A stretch of DNA of 64,000 bases from Pontibacter burrus (GCF_010686685.1 NZ_JAAGWD010000001.1:186001-250000), one strand, 5' to 3'; shown: positions 7,426-17,754, counted from the stretch's first letter. Program-made: numbers and translations. The notes: generated by a model not told the origin, from the sequence alone.

Positions 7426-8325
7426 TTGGCTAACATTTCAGATCAACATAAAACGGGGGCTTCGGCGCTGGCTTGGTTCCTGGTGGTTATACTGGCGCTT
7501 ATCTGGGGCACTTCCTTTATCCTGATCAAAAAGGGATTGGTGGTGTACTCGTCGGACGAGCTGGGCGCATGGCGTATAACGATTGCCTGCCTTACGCTGC
7601 TGCCGTGGGCAATCAAGCATATCCGGCATGCGGAACCACGCCATTGGAAGTTTTTGCTGGGTAGCGGACTGCTGGGCAACCTTATTCCGGCTTTCCTGTT
7701 CGCTTACGCCGAAACCCGGCTTGCGAGTGGCCTGGCTGGTGTACTAAACTCGCTTACCGCACTCTTTACACTGTTGGTAGGTGCTGCTTTCTTTCATCAG
7801 CCTATCACCTGGATGCGCATGCTCGGAATTATCATCGGTATTGCGGGCACAGCGGTTCTTATCTTTTCGGGCGGCGAAAACACCAATTTCGACAATACTA
7901 TGTATGGCCTCTACATCGTGGTGGCTACCATTTGCTATGGCGGCAGCGTGAACATCATTAAATACAAACTGCAGGGCCTGAAACCTTTTGTAATGTCGAG
8001 CCTGGCTTTGCTTACGGTAGGCCCTATGGCTTTTATTTACCTGCTCACCACCGATGCATTTGATAAACTGCAACACACACCCGGCGCCGGCGAAGCGTTG
8101 CTTTACATTGCCATACTTGCTGTTTTCAGTACGGCTGTTGGGCTCGTGCTTTTCAATAAGCTTATCCATATCTCTACGCCGCTGTTTGCCAGTTCATCTA
8201 CTTACCTGATTCCTATAGTTGCGCTGATGTGGGGCGTGCTGGATGGCGAGACTATACACCTTTGGCATTATGTAGGCATGGTGATTATTCTGGTTGGTGT
8301 GTTTATCGTGAACAGGGCGAGGTAA
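7426..8325 (+). CDS. EamA-family (DMT) transporter
   Basis: Inner-membrane drug/metabolite exporter of the EamA family. The 299 residues contain ten hydrophobic segments arranged as two EamA repeats: ALIWGTSFILIKKG near residue 23 opens the first, and ATICYGGSVNII opens the second. The start is TTG (residues MANISDQHKTG); no ATG lies near the N-terminus, and the -7 box at 7375 fits this start. It is a single gene with its own terminator and no informative neighbours. The substrate cannot be told from sequence. Confidence 0.88.
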   Translation: MANISDQHKTGASALAWFLVVILALIWGTSFILIKKGLVVYSSDELGAWRITIACLTLLPWAIKHIRHAEPRHWKFLLGSGLLGNLIPAFLFAYAETRLASGLAGVLNSLTALFTLLVGAAFFHQPITWMRMLGIIIGIAGTAVLIFSGGENTNFDNTMYGLYIVVATICYGGSVNIIKYKLQGLKPFVMSSLALLTVGPMAFIYLLTTDAFDKLQHTPGAGEALLYIAILAVFSTAVGLVLFNKLIHISTPLFASSSTYLIPIVALMWGVLDGETIHLWHYVGMVIILVGVFIVNRAR

Positions 8326-8348
8326 CAGAACCAAACTATAGCAATAAG

Positions 8349-8378
8349 AAAGGCTCCTGCAAAACAGGAGCCTTTTCT
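8349..8378. terminator. Bidirectional terminator
   Basis: An 11-bp stem (AAAGGCTCCTG) with a CAAAA loop and T-rich flanks on both sides lies between the converging EamA and T9SS-protein genes. Confidence 0.88.
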
Positions 8379-8397
8379 TTCGCAGAAACTATTAAGG

Positions 8398-11300
8398 TTA
8401 TCTTTTGATCAGCTTCAGGGTTTGCGTTTGGTTTCCGAAGGCTACCGTAAGCAGGTACATGCCACGTTGCAGGTTTTCGTTTAGCGGTACCTCCAGTACC
8501 GAAGCACCTTTTAACAGCTGTTGATCCTGCTTCAGAATAACCTGCCCGCCAACTGTATAAAGTGCTATAGTTGCCTTGCCGTCCTGCTCCGCATTTATCG
8601 CCAGTTGTATGTTCTTCTCGAAAGGGTTAGGATATGCTGCTACGGTGGTAGCTGTTACATTGCCAAAATTTACTGCAGCGGGGCCGAACAACGTTGCCGT
8701 GCCATCTGTATCCAGTTGCTTGATGCGGTAGTACAACACACCATTTTTACCGTTGCGGGCATCTGTAAAACTATAGTGTTGCGCTACTGCCGATGTGCCG
8801 ACTGTGCTTTCTACAAACCCGATCTTCAGGTAGTTTTTGCCATCAGTTGACACCTGTACTTCAAAACCTGCATTATCTTTCTCTGATGCGGTTTTCCATT
8901 GCAGCATGGCATTACGCCCTTCTTTCACAGCCTTAAAATAAACCAGCTCTACCGGCAGCGGCATTACAGATGTGCCGAAAGTAAGGAAGTTGAAACTGTT
9001 AACGCCTGTTGCGGTAATGGTTTTGCCGGTACGGGTATTACCGATCTCCGAAATGGCTGTCCAACCATCGGCCAGAAACCGGGCAGTAAAGAGTTGCAAT
9101 GCAGCTTCCTCGTGCCCGTTGAGGTCTGCGGTAAGGTAAGCGGCTTCTATGGTTGCGTTCAGTTTGCCTACATTTACTTCGGGCACGAAATGGTAGTAAC
9201 GCCTGATGCTGTTGTTGTCCTGCCCTACTGACGTTCCGGTTACACGCCGCATGGTAGCTGCACCTGCCTCCAGCGCTGGAGTAACCGCAATGCCCATCCC
9301 ACCGAAGTCCGATCTCACGCCTGCCGGCACGGTGCGTGTTGTTTTAAGAGTGCCCAACACAAAACTATCTTCGCGCTCGCCTTCCATTGTAGCAGTAGGT
9401 CCAAGCTCCAGTTCGTAAGCATGTGTCCGCACCATGCCGGCTGTAAGCGACAGCTTTTCGGCAACAAGTGCGTTTCCAGTTAGATTCTTATTGCCAGCTG
9501 CTGAAAACACCAGGTTCTTATAGTTGATACCAGGCACCGACTGATCTGTGCTGCCGTTAAATTCTACTGTGTGCGGGGTAACTACCGTTGCTTCATTTCC
9601 TTTTAACATATTGCCGGCCACTTTGACTATGCCGTTCTCGAAGGTGGCAGTGGCCGTGTTCAGCAGATGCAGGTGCCCGTACTGTATGCTTTTTACCTGT
9701 TGGTTGTTGCCATTATATACTGCATAACTGTTAGCCGCTAAACTATAGTTATCGAAAGCCGGGAAGCTGTTTGCTCCACCAACGCGCATGGTAGCACCAT
9801 CAGCTATAGTTAACGATGATACTACACCAAATCTCTCCGTAAGGGTCTGATTGGCTGCATCTAAGGTTCCGCTCAATACGTCCACGCGCTGCATATTTAT
9901 AACCGGCGACTGAAGCGTAACCGTAGCAGTTGGTGCGGCCTTAGCAATTCGCAGCTGGTCTATCACGATGGGGAATCCGGAAACTATAGTTGCGTTGTCA
10001 GCACCAGCAAAAACAACCTGGGTTGCTAAAGCGCTAAAGCTATTGCCATTATTGGTGAGGTTACCATACAACGTCAGACTCTGTGAGACATTCAGACTGG
10101 CTCCTGCCTCTATAGTTGCATTTCTGATTGTTGCTGATCCTGCACCAGGGAATGTACCCAGTTGGGCCGAGGCGCTGGTAAACACCAGGTTGGTATTAGG
10201 TGCATTTATAGTTCCGCTGTTCTGCAGGTCTCGGTTTAAGGTTAAGGTAGCAGGTGCATCATTCAAAACGGCTCCGCTGGCTAGCTGCATCTGGTTGGCC
10301 ACACGCGTATCTCCTAGCAAAGCTCCTGTGCTGCCATTCTGTAAGCTCAAGTTACCATAGGTTACACCGGCAATACCAGCGCCGGTGGCACTATAAATGG
10401 CGGTGCTCTGCTGTCCTAAACTATAGTTGGCGAAATTAGCCGGAAAAGCAGCTGCACCCTGTACCCGTAACGTCGCATTATCAGCTAACGCCAGTGCGCC
10501 ATTCGTACCACCATGGTTTAGAGTATGACCATCCAGCACCATTATTCCAGAAAGCAGGGTGAGGTTACCGCCTATAGTTGAGTTACCGGTGGTGGTCAGG
10601 GTATTGGCTGTTGTTTTTTGCAGATGATGGAAGTTTGTAGCTGATACACGCTGGTTTGCACTACCTGAGAATATAACTGTGCTGCTGCCGGGTACAAACG
10701 AGGTCAGGTTAGCGGTAGTCCAGTTGCCTTTCAGGTCTATAGTTGACGCGTTCGCATGCAAGGCTCCTGCTGTCAGATTCACACCACCACCTATAGTTAG
10801 CGTGGGCATGTTCAGGTTAAGCGTGCCGGCATTTACAACACTCAGGTTACCACTTATGCCCTGCGGTATAGTTGCGGTATAGTTGGCAGTACCGGCTGCT
10901 TTATTTATTGCCAGGTGGTGATATGGCACAGCTGCGACAAGCTGCGAACTGGTTCCGTTGTAGGTTACCGTTGATGTACCTCCTGTAAAACTCCCTGCTT
11001 CGTAGTTATAGTTGCCAGCTATAGCCAGGCTGCCTGAGCCCAGGTTTATATTGCTAGTGGCGCGGTGTGCAATATTACCGGCTATAATTACATTGCCCGT
11101 TGTGGTGTTCAGGCTCAGATTGTTTCCGGTACTTCCATCATTCAAGATCAGGTCACCGCCTATCGTTATATTTTGTGCGTTGCCATATAGTGCATGCTGC
11201 ACGTTGCTGCCTGCACCTATAGTTGCCAGGTTGCCGGTAGTGCGCAGCGAACCTGCCGCCATAGTTAAGGTTATCTGGTCAGTTCCGAAGAAACGGACAT

Positions 11301-13512
11301 CTCGTACCCACACATCAGTACTTATAGTTGGCTGTCTTATGGCTTTCAGGCTGCCCAACTCTACAAAATCAGAGCTCATGGGGCCTGCTACCCCGCGGGT
11401 TGGCGGACCATCTGTAAATACTTCCCAGTTGGCCCCGTTTTCCCAGTTTATGTCTGCAGAGCCATCCCATTTATAAGTGCTTGGGTTATCTGTCAGGGTC
11501 CAGAAACCGTTGAGGCTGGTAAGGCCATTGCGTCTTACCCAATTTTGTGTATCGTTATAGTCATGGCGGCTGGCATTGCTCCAGGTGCTGGTTCCGGTTG
11601 GCGAAAAATATAATTTCAGGCCGCTTTCTTCGCAGTTATTCAACTCCGCATCCTGATATTGTAATTGCAGACTGGCGTTGGTAAATGTTCCGGCAGGTAC
11701 CTGCACTTCGTACATCCTGTTTATCGATTTACCTGTCGTAAAGCCGCTTGGCACAAACCCGGCCTGCCCCGTTTTCATAGTTGCTTCGCTTACACCAGCT
11801 GCTCCACTAAATGTAAGTGTTGCAAAAGAACCGTTAAACGCATAGCCCACTCCCGATACAAAATTGTGTTGTCTGGTAAGTGTGCCCACCACCCAGCCAT
11901 TGCCGCTCCGGTTGTTTGTAAGGATTATTTTATTAATTCCGGTGTGTAAATCTCCACTGGCCAGGTTAAGGTTTGCAGCTGTTACAGTATGGTTCAGACT
12001 TACATAGTTTGTTAAGGCGGCCTTTTCTATCGCCAATGTATTGAAAGTGGTAGTTCCGGTTATTGTTGTATTCGCACTGCCATCGAACTTTATAGTTCCG
12101 CCGGCATGGTTAAAAACGCCGTTGTTAATCCAGTTGCCACTTATGGTTATGGTACCGTTGCCATGCGTAAAAGTGCCGTTATTCAGCACATCGCCTTTTA
12201 TAGTATGCCCTAAAGTATTTCCTGTAAAGGCGCTTTCTGTAGCTGTTATCAGGTTTCCGTTTACTGTTATGGCTGCACTGGCGTTAACGACTGCCCTTTG
12301 GGTGCTGGTTAAATTGCCCTGTATCAGCATTGGGGTAGCTGGCATTATTTTGCTGCCACTGCCGCTTATAACCAGGTGCCAGTAATCAGGTGCCGTAAGG
12401 GGTGTTACTGCCTGCGCTGCGCCATAATATTCAACGGTGCTGTTTGGCTCAAATGTTCTGGTCGGGTAGGCAGCCGGAAAAGGCTTATTACCCCCAATAC
12501 GCAGGGTTGCTCCCGTTGCTATTCTTATTCTGCCATCGGCTGTGCTTCTGTTCAATGTAAAGTTACCTACATCCAGGGTGCCGCCTACTACCTGCACCTG
12601 CACATCGGTTGTGGTTGCCAGCAGATTGGTATTATCCTGCAGCGCTTTTATGCCACTGCCGCTCACCCGCAATATCGGGTAGGTTATGTCTTTGGTTATA
12701 GTTTGATTCCCTGATGCGGCATAGTCTATAACACTGGTTGTTGCCATTGCAGACGGCACAATACTATAGTTCGCGTAGTAGGTAGAAGCTTTTACAAAGG
12801 CAGTTGCCCCGGCACCAATTACAAAAGGCTGTAGGGCTGGCCCGGTTGCCAGTGTTACCCTGTTTAGCTGGGGGTCGAGGCTGCCGGTAAGTTGTAACTG
12901 CGGATCAGCTGTGACTTTGTTCTTTTCCAGGCCGGTCGTGGCTATGTTGTTTGTTAAGGTAATGCTGCCACTGATCAAAATATTACTGAACGTGCTGGCA
13001 CTTGTTCCGCCCATAGTTTTATCAGCACCTGAAAAGGTAATCCGTGGGTTCTGATTGCTTCTGGCATTAATAGATTGTCCGCGCACGAAAATGGTTTCCA
13101 CATATACACCATTGTTTACCCAGCTGCCCTTTACTTCTATAGCTGAGCCGTCATTTGTAAAAGTTGCCCCCGCCCCGATCGTAACATCGCCATGTATGGT
13201 CATGCCTTTGTCATTGCTGACTTCCAGACTTGCACCTGGTTGTATTGTAAGTGAGAGACACTCGGCTATACCATTAATGTTAATTACCGGCGCTTTTCTT
13301 GGTGCTGATACAACTGGAATTATAACGTTTGTGCTTGCTGTTGGAACAACCCCTCCGGACCAATTAGTACCCGTGCTCCAGGAATCTGTCTGGCCGAGCC
13401 ATGTTGTAGTGGTAGTCGTTTGTGCCTGTGCGCTATAGTTTAGCCCAGCCCAGGCAAACAGTATAAGCACGATTTTTTTAATCAGAAGTACCCTGACAGT
13501 TGTGGCATTCAT
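8398..13512 (-). CDS. Giant T9SS-exported repeat protein with C-terminal sorting domain
   Basis: A 1704-residue secreted protein of unknown function. The ATG at 13512 was preferred to an in-frame TTG three codons upstream. A signal peptide ends near residue 31 (NYSAQAQ). The body repeats Gly/Asn/Thr-rich strands such as SGNLSVV, LTIGGGVNLTAG, LDLNGNW-like and VIIAGNI, which suggests long stacked beta structure, with WDGSADINWENGANW-type segments (about residue 680) separating two repeat blocks. The C-terminal ~80 residues (AAYPNPFEKN... to LKLIKR) are a T9SS type A sorting domain, so the product should be exported and anchored or released at the cell surface. It is monocistronic. The gene is rich in AACTATAG: about 15 CTATAG words by hand count. 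Confidence 0.85.
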   Translation of the reverse strand: MNATTVRVLLIKKIVLILFAWAGLNYSAQAQTTTTTTWLGQTDSWSTGTNWSGGVVPTASTNVIIPVVSAPRKAPVININGIAECLSLTIQPGASLEVSNDKGMTIHGDVTIGAGATFTNDGSAIEVKGSWVNNGVYVETIFVRGQSINARSNQNPRITFSGADKTMGGTSASTFSNILISGSITLTNNIATTGLEKNKVTADPQLQLTGSLDPQLNRVTLATGPALQPFVIGAGATAFVKASTYYANYSIVPSAMATTSVIDYAASGNQTITKDITYPILRVSGSGIKALQDNTNLLATTTDVQVQVVGGTLDVGNFTLNRSTADGRIRIATGATLRIGGNKPFPAAYPTRTFEPNSTVEYYGAAQAVTPLTAPDYWHLVISGSGSKIMPATPMLIQGNLTSTQRAVVNASAAITVNGNLITATESAFTGNTLGHTIKGDVLNNGTFTHGNGTITISGNWINNGVFNHAGGTIKFDGSANTTITGTTTFNTLAIEKAALTNYVSLNHTVTAANLNLASGDLHTGINKIILTNNRSGNGWVVGTLTRQHNFVSGVGYAFNGSFATLTFSGAAGVSEATMKTGQAGFVPSGFTTGKSINRMYEVQVPAGTFTNASLQLQYQDAELNNCEESGLKLYFSPTGTSTWSNASRHDYNDTQNWVRRNGLTSLNGFWTLTDNPSTYKWDGSADINWENGANWEVFTDGPPTRGVAGPMSSDFVELGSLKAIRQPTISTDVWVRDVRFFGTDQITLTMAAGSLRTTGNLATIGAGSNVQHALYGNAQNITIGGDLILNDGSTGNNLSLNTTTGNVIIAGNIAHRATSNINLGSGSLAIAGNYNYEAGSFTGGTSTVTYNGTSSQLVAAVPYHHLAINKAAGTANYTATIPQGISGNLSVVNAGTLNLNMPTLTIGGGVNLTAGALHANASTIDLKGNWTTANLTSFVPGSSTVIFSGSANQRVSATNFHHLQKTTANTLTTTGNSTIGGNLTLLSGIMVLDGHTLNHGGTNGALALADNATLRVQGAAAFPANFANYSLGQQSTAIYSATGAGIAGVTYGNLSLQNGSTGALLGDTRVANQMQLASGAVLNDAPATLTLNRDLQNSGTINAPNTNLVFTSASAQLGTFPGAGSATIRNATIEAGASLNVSQSLTLYGNLTNNGNSFSALATQVVFAGADNATIVSGFPIVIDQLRIAKAAPTATVTLQSPVINMQRVDVLSGTLDAANQTLTERFGVVSSLTIADGATMRVGGANSFPAFDNYSLAANSYAVYNGNNQQVKSIQYGHLHLLNTATATFENGIVKVAGNMLKGNEATVVTPHTVEFNGSTDQSVPGINYKNLVFSAAGNKNLTGNALVAEKLSLTAGMVRTHAYELELGPTATMEGEREDSFVLGTLKTTRTVPAGVRSDFGGMGIAVTPALEAGAATMRRVTGTSVGQDNNSIRRYYHFVPEVNVGKLNATIEAAYLTADLNGHEEAALQLFTARFLADGWTAISEIGNTRTGKTITATGVNSFNFLTFGTSVMPLPVELVYFKAVKEGRNAMLQWKTASEKDNAGFEVQVSTDGKNYLKIGFVESTVGTSAVAQHYSFTDARNGKNGVLYYRIKQLDTDGTATLFGPAAVNFGNVTATTVAAYPNPFEKNIQLAINAEQDGKATIALYTVGGQVILKQDQQLLKGASVLEVPLNENLQRGMYLLTVAFGNQTQTLKLIKR

Positions 13513-14015
13513 ATACAGCAAAAGTTGACGTGAGAATCCGGGGTAAGCGTATGCTAATGCTTGTTTTGTAGCACCATCACTTGAAATAGTACAGCTTAGC
13601 TGGTTACTTCAATGGTAATTCCTGATGTTGGACTGAAGAGCAGGTATGCATTCTGTATTCTGATCTAGGGCAAAGGAGCCTATAATTGCACCAAACAGAC
13701 ATCACTTGCACCCATCCATAAATATATATGAATTTACGCATACAACGCAAGATTTGTTATGATTTTTTGCACAATAAATTTAACCAACCACCATGAATTG
13801 CTTAAATAAATGTTTTAAAAACCATATCAAATAGTGTCTATGCTTGTTTTAGGCAAATTTGAGTTCGCTAAGCTTTAGAACAGAAATGGCGACTTTACAA
13901 AGTGCATTTTGGACCAAAAAGAAATGTTTATTGTGATTTAGGCACAACTATAGTCTAAGGAAATTGCATAAACTATAGCCGACAGACAGCATACAGAAGA
14001 CTGCTAGCCCTTGTT
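13513..14015. other. AT-rich gap upstream of the giant gene
   Basis: About 500 bp without a credible gene. The sequence is AT-rich, contains two AACTATAG words near 13946 and 13970, and should include the promoter of the giant T9SS gene, but I see no exact TAnnTTTG box at a good distance. No structured RNA or repeat family of the window is recognised here. Confidence 0.5.
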
Positions 14016-14954
14016 TTACTTACGGATGGGTAATTTATAAAAGTCGTGCATGATGGTGCGCCCACCATAGCTCTCTTTATACTGCACCAGATTCTGGTTT
14101 AAGTAAGCACCTTGCTGCTCTGTTGAAACTCCGAAACTGAAGTATTTTTTATGGGCATAAACTTCTGTAAGCAGGTAGCCTGTAAGCAGGTCTGGTGCTC
14201 CAAGTTCCTTCCCCTGGGGGGTAGCGGCAATGTACTGGCAGTGCGCAACAGTTGCGGTTTCATATACCAGTATGCCAGCCAGCATTTCCGAAGCGTGCGT
14301 GGCAATATAAAGCCTGATATTTTCCGGAAAACGGGATGCCAGCAACTGTAATTCTGCGGCTGTGTGCACAGGCGCGACATCATACTTTTGTGCCAGTAGC
14401 TGCTGGTTTATAGTTGAGAAAGTCTCAAAATCCTGGCTCTCCGAAATTTCAATACCAACAACGGCTGCCTGTTTCAGGCTGCGTTTGCGGAGCGTATTAT
14501 AGGGCAGCTTGTCAGCAAGCGAGATAACGGTGTTCAGGTCGCGGCGGTATAGGGTTGCCTTGTTTATGAAAAGGGCGTACAGGTCTTCTTCGGCAGGTTG
14601 CCGGTGGTAAATGTGCGGTATGGCTTTATAGTTTACAGCTTCAAACCCCAGCGCGCTATAGTATTGCAGCATGGCCTCAAATACCTCCAGCATCAGTTGT
14701 GCTTTCATTTCAGCTCCGCTCACTATACCGCCATAGCTCAGCCCTCCATGCGACTGTACTTCTGTGCCGACCACATTGGCCGGCAAAAGCGCTATGAGCT
14801 TTCCTTTTCTGTAAAACAGCAGCGAGTGGTCTTCAAACCGGTCGGCATGGTACTCCATGTACTGGCGGTAAAGCAGAAAGGTACCGTTCTTGGATGCCTT
14901 CACAAAAGCATCCCAGGCGGCGCTATCCTTTGAACTATACTTTACTACTTCCAC
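14016..14954 (-). CDS. GNAT/FemAB-like acyltransferase-fold protein
   Basis: A 312-residue soluble protein resembling the GNAT family proteins with a FemAB-like double fold that are common in Bacteroidota. The first half has the characteristic TFLLYRQYMEYHADRF and GGLSYGG stretches; the second half has ILVYETATVAHCQYIAATPQGK and the end GVSTEQQGAYLNQNLVQYKESYG, similar to peptidoglycan-bridge or lipid-linked acyltransferases. The start codon is GTG. It is flanked by the giant T9SS gene's leader on one side and a histidine kinase on the other. The substrate is unknown, and a role in envelope sugar or peptide modification is inference. Confidence 0.7.
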   Translation of the reverse strand: MEVVKYSSKDSAAWDAFVKASKNGTFLLYRQYMEYHADRFEDHSLLFYRKGKLIALLPANVVGTEVQSHGGLSYGGIVSGAEMKAQLMLEVFEAMLQYYSALGFEAVNYKAIPHIYHRQPAEEDLYALFINKATLYRRDLNTVISLADKLPYNTLRKRSLKQAAVVGIEISESQDFETFSTINQQLLAQKYDVAPVHTAAELQLLASRFPENIRLYIATHASEMLAGILVYETATVAHCQYIAATPQGKELGAPDLLTGYLLTEVYAHKKYFSFGVSTEQQGAYLNQNLVQYKESYGGRTIMHDFYKLPIRK

Positions 14955-15055
14955 AAGACCAGTGATTAAAGGGATTTATCTGATTTTATGATTCCTGACT
15001 GCTCTGCAGATTAAGGAAGATAACGGATTAACATAAATCCAATTCCCCTGTACAG

Positions 15056-15088
15056 CAATTCAACAATCAGCAATTTAACAATCAACGA
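15056..15088. repeat. Gene-border simple repeat, CAATCAACAATT family
   Basis: CAACAATCAGCAATTTAACAATC-like sequence overlaps the stop codon of the histidine-kinase gene. It is closely similar to the gap repeat at 904-935. Confidence 0.7.
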
Positions 15089-16263
15089 TTCAGCACAATC
15101 CGGAAAGTGGTTCCTTTGCCAACTTCCGATGACTTTACATATAGCCTGCCGCGGTGGTAATTATCGATAATACGTTTGGCCAGCGCTAGCCCCAAGCCCC
15201 AGCCACGCTTTTTGGTGGTGTACCCTGGCAGAAAAACAGAATCCATTTTACTTTTCGGGATGCCTTTGCCCGTATCGGCAATATCGATGGCGATGCTGCT
15301 TTTGCCCAGCAAAACAAGCTGCAGCGTAATACTGCCGCGGCCTTCCATGGCATCAACCGCATTCTTACAAATGTTCTCGATCACCCAGTCAAAGAGCGGC
15401 ACGTTTACTTTGGCGGTTATATCCGGCGAGAAGGTTGAGACCACCTGCATCTCTACTTTGCTTGAGATGCGATTCTGTAAGTAGTTGATCGCATTTTGCG
15501 TTACCTGGAATATGTTCTCGTCGCGGAGCAGCGGTACGGAGCCAATGTTGGAGAAACGTTCGGTAATTACTTCCAGCCTCCGGATATCTTTCCAGAGTTC
15601 GGCAACTATAGGTTCGTTCTCAAACTTCGGGCTTGCCTTCATGTACTCGTACCAGGCCATCAGCGACGAGAGCGGCGTGCCCAGTTGGTGCGCTGTTTCT
15701 TTGGCCAGGCCAACCCAAACCCTGTTCTGCTCCGCCTTACGCGAGTAGCTGAAGGCAAAATACGCCATCAGAGAAAAGCAGGCAATTACCATCAGCTGCA
15801 CATACGGGTAATAGCGCAGCTGCGACAGCAGGTCCGAATCCTTATAGAAAACATAGTTTACAGAGCCCTCAGCCCACGGCACAACGATCGGTGCGTGCTG
15901 GTTTTTCATTATCTCAATCTGCCGCTGCAGCAGTTCGTTCACTTTCTTAGGATCGTCGGCAACATTTTGGGGGATATCGATGTTCTTGGAATCGAGGATG
16001 TTTTCGTTTTCATCAGTAAGGATAACGGGAACCGTGGTATTTGCCGACAGGATTTCTTCCTCTATAAAAACAATGTTGTCGTCTGAGGGTGCGTTGATCA
16101 TATAGCGCAAACCCTTGGCATATAATTGCACCAATTCCTGCTCCCGCTCCGATAACTTACTTACCAGAATATTGGTATATGTTATAGTTGCAGCTCCTAT
16201 TATGAGTGCGATAATTACAACTATAAACTTTATTCTGTTTTTCTGAGAGTAAATGGGTATCAT
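15082..16263 (-). CDS. Membrane sensor histidine kinase
   Basis: Two-component sensor of 393 residues. It has membrane segments at about 11-31 and 154-173 enclosing a roughly 120-residue periplasmic sensor domain with no recognised fold. The cytoplasmic part has an H-box with phospho-accepting His192 (AKETAHQLGTPLSSL), an N-box (ENICKNAVDAM), a G1 box (DTGKGIPKS) and a G2 box (RGWGLGLALAK). No receiver domain or response-regulator gene is adjacent, so the partner is encoded elsewhere. It is divergent from hemA, about 115 bp away. The stop codon lies inside a CAATCAACAATT-type repeat. Confidence 0.92.
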   Translation of the reverse strand: MIPIYSQKNRIKFIVVIIALIIGAATITYTNILVSKLSEREQELVQLYAKGLRYMINAPSDDNIVFIEEEILSANTTVPVILTDENENILDSKNIDIPQNVADDPKKVNELLQRQIEIMKNQHAPIVVPWAEGSVNYVFYKDSDLLSQLRYYPYVQLMVIACFSLMAYFAFSYSRKAEQNRVWVGLAKETAHQLGTPLSSLMAWYEYMKASPKFENEPIVAELWKDIRRLEVITERFSNIGSVPLLRDENIFQVTQNAINYLQNRISSKVEMQVVSTFSPDITAKVNVPLFDWVIENICKNAVDAMEGRGSITLQLVLLGKSSIAIDIADTGKGIPKSKMDSVFLPGYTTKKRGWGLGLALAKRIIDNYHRGRLYVKSSEVGKGTTFRIVLNR

Positions 16264-16345
16264 GCAGGCAACACGAAAACTAATTGAAATTAGTATAAAT
16301 TAAGTAATAAAGGCAAGTAAGTTTTATTTTTGATAAATCAAACCG

Positions 16346-16353
16346 TAAATTTG
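16346..16353 (+). promoter_or_regulatory. -7 promoter box TAAATTTG of hemA
   Basis: Exact TAnnTTTG match 25 bp before the chosen hemA ATG at 16378. A start at the upstream TTG (16330) would precede this promoter, which favours 16378. Confidence 0.6.
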
Positions 16354-16377
16354 CACTTTAGTATTCCTAAAGCCATT

Positions 16378-17652
16378 ATGCTACAGAATTTTAAAGCAAT
16401 CAGCCTATCCTATAAGAAAGCTCCGCTGGATATCAGGGAACTGATTGCCTTAGATGAGACCTCCTGCAGGCAATTCCTTCAGACGCTAAAGAATTTTATT
16501 CAGGCATCTGACATACTGGTGCTTTCGACCTGCAACCGCACCGAAGTTTATTACAACGCTGATACCGACTATAGCCGCGATATTGTAAAGCTGCTGGGCA
16601 TCACCAAAGGCATTGATAATATCTCGCAGTACTTCGATTACTTCACCATCCTGAACGAGCACAACGACGCCGTACAGCATCTCTTCGATGTTTCGATGGG
16701 GCTGGAGTCGCAGGTGGTAGGCGATATGCAGATCTCGAACCAGGCGAAACAGGCATACCAGTGGTCTGCTGATAACGATACAGCCGGCCCGTTCCTGCAC
16801 CGCCTGATGCACACGATCTTCTTTACCAACAAGCGCGTGGTACAGGAAACAGCTTTCCGCGATGGAGCTGCCTCTACCTCTTATGCCGCTGTAGAGCTGA
16901 TAGAAGAACTGACTGCCGACATAGCTGATCCGAAAATTTTAGTTGTGGGATTAGGTGAGATTGGTGCAGATGTGTGCCGCAACCTGAAAGACAGCAGCTT
17001 TACGGACGTTAAAATAACAAACCGCACCCTTACCAAGGCACAACACTTGGCCGAGGAGTGCAATATGGAAGTTCTTCCTTTTGAAGATATTGTACAGGGC
17101 CTGAAAGAAGCGGATGTGATCATCTCCTCGGTAGCCCGCGAAACGCCGTTCTTCACAAAGGAAATGATCCAGCGCCTTGATATCCTGTCGTTCAAGTTCT
17201 TTATAGACCTGTCGGTGCCACGCAGCGTGGAGCCTGATGTGGAAACTATACCGGGCGTGCTGGTTTATAACATCGATACTATTCAGAACAAGGCATCAGA
17301 AGCACTGCAGCAGCGAATTAACTCTATTCCTAAAGTTAAAGCGATCATTGCAGAGTCTATCGAGCAGTTCAACGATTGGTCGAAAGAGATGGTGGTATCG
17401 CCAACTATAAACAAGCTGAAGAACGCGCTAGAGACCATCCGCCAGGAAGAGATTGCACGTTACATGAAAAAGCTTGGCCCGAAAGAAGCGAAGTACATCG
17501 ACAGCATTACCAAGTCTATGATGCAGAAGATCATAAAGCTGCCGGTGCTGCAACTGAAAGCAGCCTGCAAACGCGGCGAGGCCGAAACCCTGATCGACGT
17601 GCTGAATGATTTATTTAACCTGGAAAATCAGGCTGAAGAGATTAAACTATAA
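16378..17652 (+). CDS. hemA: Glutamyl-tRNA reductase
   Basis: First committed enzyme of C5-pathway tetrapyrrole synthesis: it reduces glutamyl-tRNA(Glu) to glutamate-1-semialdehyde with NADPH. ATG at 16378 (MLQNFKAISLSYKKAP) gives 424 residues; the longer TTG-started frame overlaps the predicted promoter. The catalytic Cys52 is in LSTCNRTEVY, followed by MGLESQVVGD (107-116), a NADPH-binding VVGLGEIG, and the C-terminal dimerisation helices. No other hem gene is next to it. It ends in a strong bidirectional terminator shared with the ArsR gene. Confidence 0.96.
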   Translation: MLQNFKAISLSYKKAPLDIRELIALDETSCRQFLQTLKNFIQASDILVLSTCNRTEVYYNADTDYSRDIVKLLGITKGIDNISQYFDYFTILNEHNDAVQHLFDVSMGLESQVVGDMQISNQAKQAYQWSADNDTAGPFLHRLMHTIFFTNKRVVQETAFRDGAASTSYAAVELIEELTADIADPKILVVGLGEIGADVCRNLKDSSFTDVKITNRTLTKAQHLAEECNMEVLPFEDIVQGLKEADVIISSVARETPFFTKEMIQRLDILSFKFFIDLSVPRSVEPDVETIPGVLVYNIDTIQNKASEALQQRINSIPKVKAIIAESIEQFNDWSKEMVVSPTINKLKNALETIRQEEIARYMKKLGPKEAKYIDSITKSMMQKIIKLPVLQLKAACKRGEAETLIDVLNDLFNLENQAEEIKL

Positions 17653-17694
17653 GACTATATAAATAAGTAAATAGCTACTTTTTTTTAGTAAATG

Positions 17695-17754
17695 AAAAGG
17701 CCAAAGGCCCCCGAAAGCAACTATAAAAGCACTTCGGAGGCCTTTGGCCTTTTT
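17695..17754. terminator. Bidirectional terminator, loop contains AACTATA
   Basis: Long stem AAAAGGCCAAAGGCC plus CCGAAG pairs with CTTCGG and GGCCTTTGGCCTTTT, and lies between the converging hemA and arsR genes. The loop contains CAACTATAAAAG, again the iterated word. Confidence 0.88.
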
